From Microbacterium sp. 1.5R (lineage in GTDB: Bacteria; Actinomycetota; Actinomycetes; Actinomycetales; Microbacteriaceae): a stretch of DNA of 64,000 nucleotides. The notes under the pieces were generated by a model. The model saw only the letters and a program-made list of their open reading frames with translations, made no database searches and was not told where the DNA came from. The stretch lies in the NCBI RefSeq assembly GCF_007667425.1, contig NZ_VDRC01000002.1:583072-647071 (forward strand), given 5' to 3'. Each line of letters begins with the position of its first letter. Within the stretch, counting starts at the first letter, position 1. Position numbers and translations under genes: made by a program. Below, in pieces: positions 61,413 to 64,000 of the stretch.

Positions 61413-62818
61413 GCGGACTGGCCCGGACCGGATCCGGGGGCGGTCCAAGTGGTGGCTGCGGTGTCGGACGGGGCAGCTGCGGGCGGCGCGGCGGGCGGCG
61501 GCGTCGTGGGGGCTGCAGCGGGTGGCGCCGGATAGCCCGGCCCCGCGTACGGGGGCGGGGGCTGCGGTGCGTACTGCTGCGGTGCGTACTGCTGCGGTGC
61601 CTGCATCGCCGAGGGGTCAGCAGGGTAGGCGGGGTACTGCGGCGGGGGATAGCCCGCGCCCTGGTACTGCGCGTTCATCGCCCACTCGGGTACCTGCTTC
61701 GGAGGAGGAGCGCTCGTCACCGCTCGGTCGCGATCGACGGCGAACGGATCACCGAGCTGCTCCGCGCTCCAGCCGAGGTCACGGCGCTCGACGTGGCTGA
61801 TCAGGGCCTGGTCGAGCCCCTCGTACCGCATACGGCAGTCGAGATAGACGAGAGTGCCCGCCGTGCTCTGCACGACCAGGGTGACCGCCTGGAGTACGAG
61901 GAGCAGGATCTGCGGGGCGAGCAGCGCGAACACGAAGCCCATGACCGCCGACGGGTCGGTCGAGCCGGTGGGCGCGATGACGGTGCCGAGCATCGAGCTC
62001 ACCAACGCCACGGGGATGTTCACCACCTGCATCGCGAGCCCCATGATCGCGCCGATCAGGAAGGTGACGCCCCAGGCGACCCAGAAGCGCCCGCGCGTCA
62101 GGCGCCACGAACGCACCAGCGCGTCGCGGAACGTCGCGCGCTCGAGCACGAGGATCGACGGCACGAGCAGCAGCTTCGTCGTGAGCCACACGACGAGCGG
62201 GATGGTGGCGAGCACGAGCACGATCAGCAGGACCACGAGGCCGCCGATCGCCTCCATCGAGCCGCCGAGCCCGCCCGCGATGAAGGCGGCGATGATGAGG
62301 AAGGCGATCACGATGATCCCGAAGACGAACGCCACGGACAGCGAGGCGAACGCGGCGAGGCGCCAGAACGCCGGCAGCATCTTCTTCCACAGGGTGCCGA
62401 GCGTCGCCTTCACCCCGACGGCGGCGTTCCCGATCTCGGCGGCCACCACCCCCTGCATGAGGGCGGTGAAGGCGATCGAGGCCAGCCCGACGGCGATGCC
62501 GGCGAGGATGTTCATGCCGACCGTGCCGGCGAGCACCGCTTCGAAATCGGGTGACGAGGGCGAGAGCGATTCGAGACGCGCGAAGGTGGTCGCGAAGACG
62601 AAGGCCATCACCGACGCGCTCAGCACGACGACGATGAGCTGGATGACGACGCCGAAGCCGAACAGCACCTTCGGGTTGTGCCGCAGCGCTGAGAACGATC
62701 GTCCGAGCAGCATCCCGAAACTGAGCGGATGCAGCGGGATGATGCCCCTTCTGGGGGCGGGGGTCCACGTCTGGCCGGTCACCGGCACTCCCTCCGTCGT
62801 GCGCTCCCATCGTGTCAT
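61409..62818 (-). CDS. Glycerophosphodiester phosphodiesterase membrane-domain-like protein with Pro/Ala/Gln-rich tail
   Basis: 469 residues. About six to eight transmembrane helices (45-330) match the membrane domain often annotated as GPDPase_memb; the hydrolase domain itself is absent. RATFRDALVRSWRLTRGRFWVAWGVTFLIG (near 195-225) is the conserved part. The cytoplasmic tail (about 365-469) is low complexity (PPPQYPAYPADPSAMQAPQQ and similar), with a doubled QQYAP. It is first in the MoxR-type cluster and divergent from mtrA. A GAGGTG ribosome site lies 4 nt before the ATG. Confidence 0.87.
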   Translation of the reverse strand: MTRWERTTEGVPVTGQTWTPAPRRGIIPLHPLSFGMLLGRSFSALRHNPKVLFGFGVVIQLIVVVLSASVMAFVFATTFARLESLSPSSPDFEAVLAGTVGMNILAGIAVGLASIAFTALMQGVVAAEIGNAAVGVKATLGTLWKKMLPAFWRLAAFASLSVAFVFGIIVIAFLIIAAFIAGGLGGSMEAIGGLVVLLIVLVLATIPLVVWLTTKLLLVPSILVLERATFRDALVRSWRLTRGRFWVAWGVTFLIGAIMGLAMQVVNIPVALVSSMLGTVIAPTGSTDPSAVMGFVFALLAPQILLLVLQAVTLVVQSTAGTLVYLDCRMRYEGLDQALISHVERRDLGWSAEQLGDPFAVDRDRAVTSAPPPKQVPEWAMNAQYQGAGYPPPQYPAYPADPSAMQAPQQYAPQQYAPQPPPPYAGPGYPAPPAAAPTTPPPAAPPAAAPSDTAATTWTAPGSGPGQSA

Positions 62819-62864
62819 AACACACCTCGCCCGCGCAGACGCGGAGTCGTGGGACTGAGTGCCA

Positions 62865-62870
62865 TAAGGT
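62865..62870 (+). promoter_or_regulatory. Putative leaderless -10 for mtrA
   Basis: TAAGGT, 7 nt before ATG 62878. Confidence 0.45.
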
Positions 62871-62877
62871 AACAGTT

Positions 62878-63558
62878 ATGACCTCACGCATTCTTGTGGT
62901 CGACGACGACACCGCGCTCGCCGAGATGATCGGCATCGTGCTGCGCACGGAGGGCTTCGAGCCGGTGTTCTGCGCCGACGGCGCCAAGGCCGTCGAGGAA
63001 TGGCGTTCCCAGCGGCCGGATCTGGTCCTGCTCGACCTGATGCTGCCCGGCATGGACGGGATCGAGATCTGCACCCGCATCCGCAGCGAGTCCGGCGTGC
63101 CCATCATCATGCTGACCGCTCGGAGCGACACCTCCGACGTGGTCCGCGGACTCGAGGTGGGAGCGGACGACTACATCGTCAAGCCCTTCAACCCGAAGGA
63201 ACTCGTCGCCCGCATCCGCACGCGACTGCGTCCGGCGCCCACGACCGTCGGCGAGCAGCTGCGTGTCGGCGACCTCACCGTCGACGTCGACGCGCACGAG
63301 GTCCGCCGGGGCACCGAGCCCATCGCGCTGACGCCTCTCGAGTTCCAGCTGCTGGTCGCCCTCGCATCGAAGCCGCAGCAGGTGTTCTCGCGGGAGATGC
63401 TCCTCGAACAGGTCTGGGGGTACCACTACAAGGCGGACACCCGCCTGGTGAACGTCCACGTGCAGCGGCTGCGCGCGAAGGTCGAGATCGACCCGGACAA
63501 CCCGAAGATCGTCATGACGGTGCGCGGCGTCGGCTATCGCGCCGGGAGCGCGGGCTAG
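62878..63558 (+). CDS. mtrA: Two-component response regulator MtrA
   Basis: 226 residues, OmpR/PhoB type. The receiver domain has ILVVDDDTALAEM (residues 5-17), the phospho-acceptor in LVLLDLMLPGMDG (near Asp 53), PIIMLTARSD and the KPF switch lysine (near 102). The winged-helix domain (about 128-224) includes IALTPLEFQLLVALASKPQQVFSREMLLEQVWGY and TRLVNVHVQRLRAKVE, and ends VRGVGYRAG. MtrAB controls cell-wall hydrolase and division genes in actinobacteria. Length and sequence pattern fit MtrA closely. mtrB follows after 5 bp. Confidence 0.96.
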   Translation: MTSRILVVDDDTALAEMIGIVLRTEGFEPVFCADGAKAVEEWRSQRPDLVLLDLMLPGMDGIEICTRIRSESGVPIIMLTARSDTSDVVRGLEVGADDYIVKPFNPKELVARIRTRLRPAPTTVGEQLRVGDLTVDVDAHEVRRGTEPIALTPLEFQLLVALASKPQQVFSREMLLEQVWGYHYKADTRLVNVHVQRLRAKVEIDPDNPKIVMTVRGVGYRAGSAG

Positions 63559-63563
63559 GGCCG

Positions 63564-64000
63564 ATGGCCGCGACGACAGCGACCACCACCGCGGTCGCCG
63601 TCCTCCGCGACTGGCGAGGGTGGCCCGACGTGCTCGGTGCCCTGTGGCGCAGGTCCCTCCGCTTCCGCACGCTCGCGATCACTCTGCTGCTCACCTCGAC
63701 GGCCATCCTCATCACCTGTGTGACGATGGCCCTCGTCATCCAGAGCGATCTCTTCGAGTCGCGGAAGAACGAGGCGCTCGAAGACGCACGGCGTTCGATC
63801 GATCAGGCGCAGACCACGCTCGACTCGTTCGCGCTCGGCGACGATCCCGCCGCGCTGCAGGAGCTGTGGAACAGCGTCCAGAAAGACCTCGGGAGGAACT
63901 CCACAGCGGAGGGATTGGCCGGGTTTCGCATCAGGGACGAGGTCGCCGGGCCGCTCAACGGCTTCACCGCGGGGCTCAGCGACAACATCATCAGCTCTGC
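63564..64000 (+). CDS. mtrB: Sensor histidine kinase MtrB (3' end outside window)
   Basis: The first 145 residues are visible, read directly from the sequence to the right edge. A basic cytoplasmic start (LWRRSLRFRTLAITLLLTS) leads into the first transmembrane helix (about 35-58). The extracytoplasmic sensor follows, with IQSDLFESRKNEALEDARRS near 61-80. This N-terminal pattern is typical of actinobacterial MtrB. The HAMP and kinase domains and the LpqB gene expected downstream are beyond the window. Confidence 0.88.
   Translation, partial: MAATTATTTAVAVLRDWRGWPDVLGALWRRSLRFRTLAITLLLTSTAILITCVTMALVIQSDLFESRKNEALEDARRSIDQAQTTLDSFALGDDPAALQELWNSVQKDLGRNSTAEGLAGFRIRDEVAGPLNGFTAGLSDNIISS

Overview
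The window is a GC-rich (by eye about 70% G+C), gene-dense stretch of an actinobacterial chromosome. The evidence is mtrA/mtrB, a WhiB regulator, DUF3499 and DUF5719 proteins, an LAXTG (LALTG) sorting signal, GTG starts, ATGA/GTGA gene overlaps, and leaderless -10/start-codon arrangements. Gene content and word usage (frequent phased GGATGC/GCATCC) point to Microbacteriaceae, most likely Microbacterium or a close relative; this assignment is an inference. I see no rRNA, tRNA, CRISPR array, phage or insertion sequence. Both end genes are cut by the window.

Layout. 1-4.9 kb: three CDP-glycerol glycerophosphotransferase-family genes and a GT2 (teichoic-acid-like polymer). 4.9-9.5 kb: birA, a PH-domain protein, purK, purE and an LCP glycopolymer-PG ligase. 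9.9-12.3 kb: an LALTG surface protein and a DUF4012 protein. 12.4-24.8 kb: glycosyltransferases, a TagGH/Wzm-Wzt-type exporter, a DUF6541 membrane protein, a Wzx-like flippase and a polyprenyl-phosphate glycosyltransferase with a DUF2304 partner. 24.9-27 kb: a large secreted protein with beta-type repeats, divergent from the rhamnose operon. 27.1-34.7 kb: rmlA, rmlB, an rmlC-rmlD fusion and two acyltransferase-3/SGNH proteins. 34.8-40.7 kb: glf, a GlfT2-like galactofuranosyltransferase, a second ABC exporter and a pyruvyltransferase-like protein. 40.7-45.1 kb (minus strand): an anchored protein, a GlfT1-like GT2 and two O-antigen-ligase-like proteins. 45.2-52.2 kb: manA, whiB, a 1045-residue GT2/membrane fusion, DUF5719, a zincin-like protein and DUF3499. 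52.3-55.3 kb: a MacAB-like ABC system. 55.4-62.8 kb: the RDD/SpoIIM and DUF58-MoxR-DUF4350-DUF4129-membrane-protein cluster. 62.9 kb to the end: mtrA and mtrB.

Taken together, most of the window reads as a cell-envelope glycopolymer island. It has nucleotide-sugar supply (rmlABCD, glf, manA), chain assembly by GT2/GT4 enzymes, three candidate export routes (two ABC-2 transporters and one Wzx-like flippase), decoration (O-acylation, possibly pyruvylation, polyol phosphate), ligase-like enzymes and an LCP protein for attachment to peptidoglycan. The most distinctive parts are a galactofuran-type cluster next to a rhamnose operon in a lineage I believe lacks mycolyl-arabinogalactan, the secreted repeat protein facing rml, a twin LALTG sorting signal, and a consistent leaderless promoter grammar that includes two loci with interleaved face-to-face promoters.
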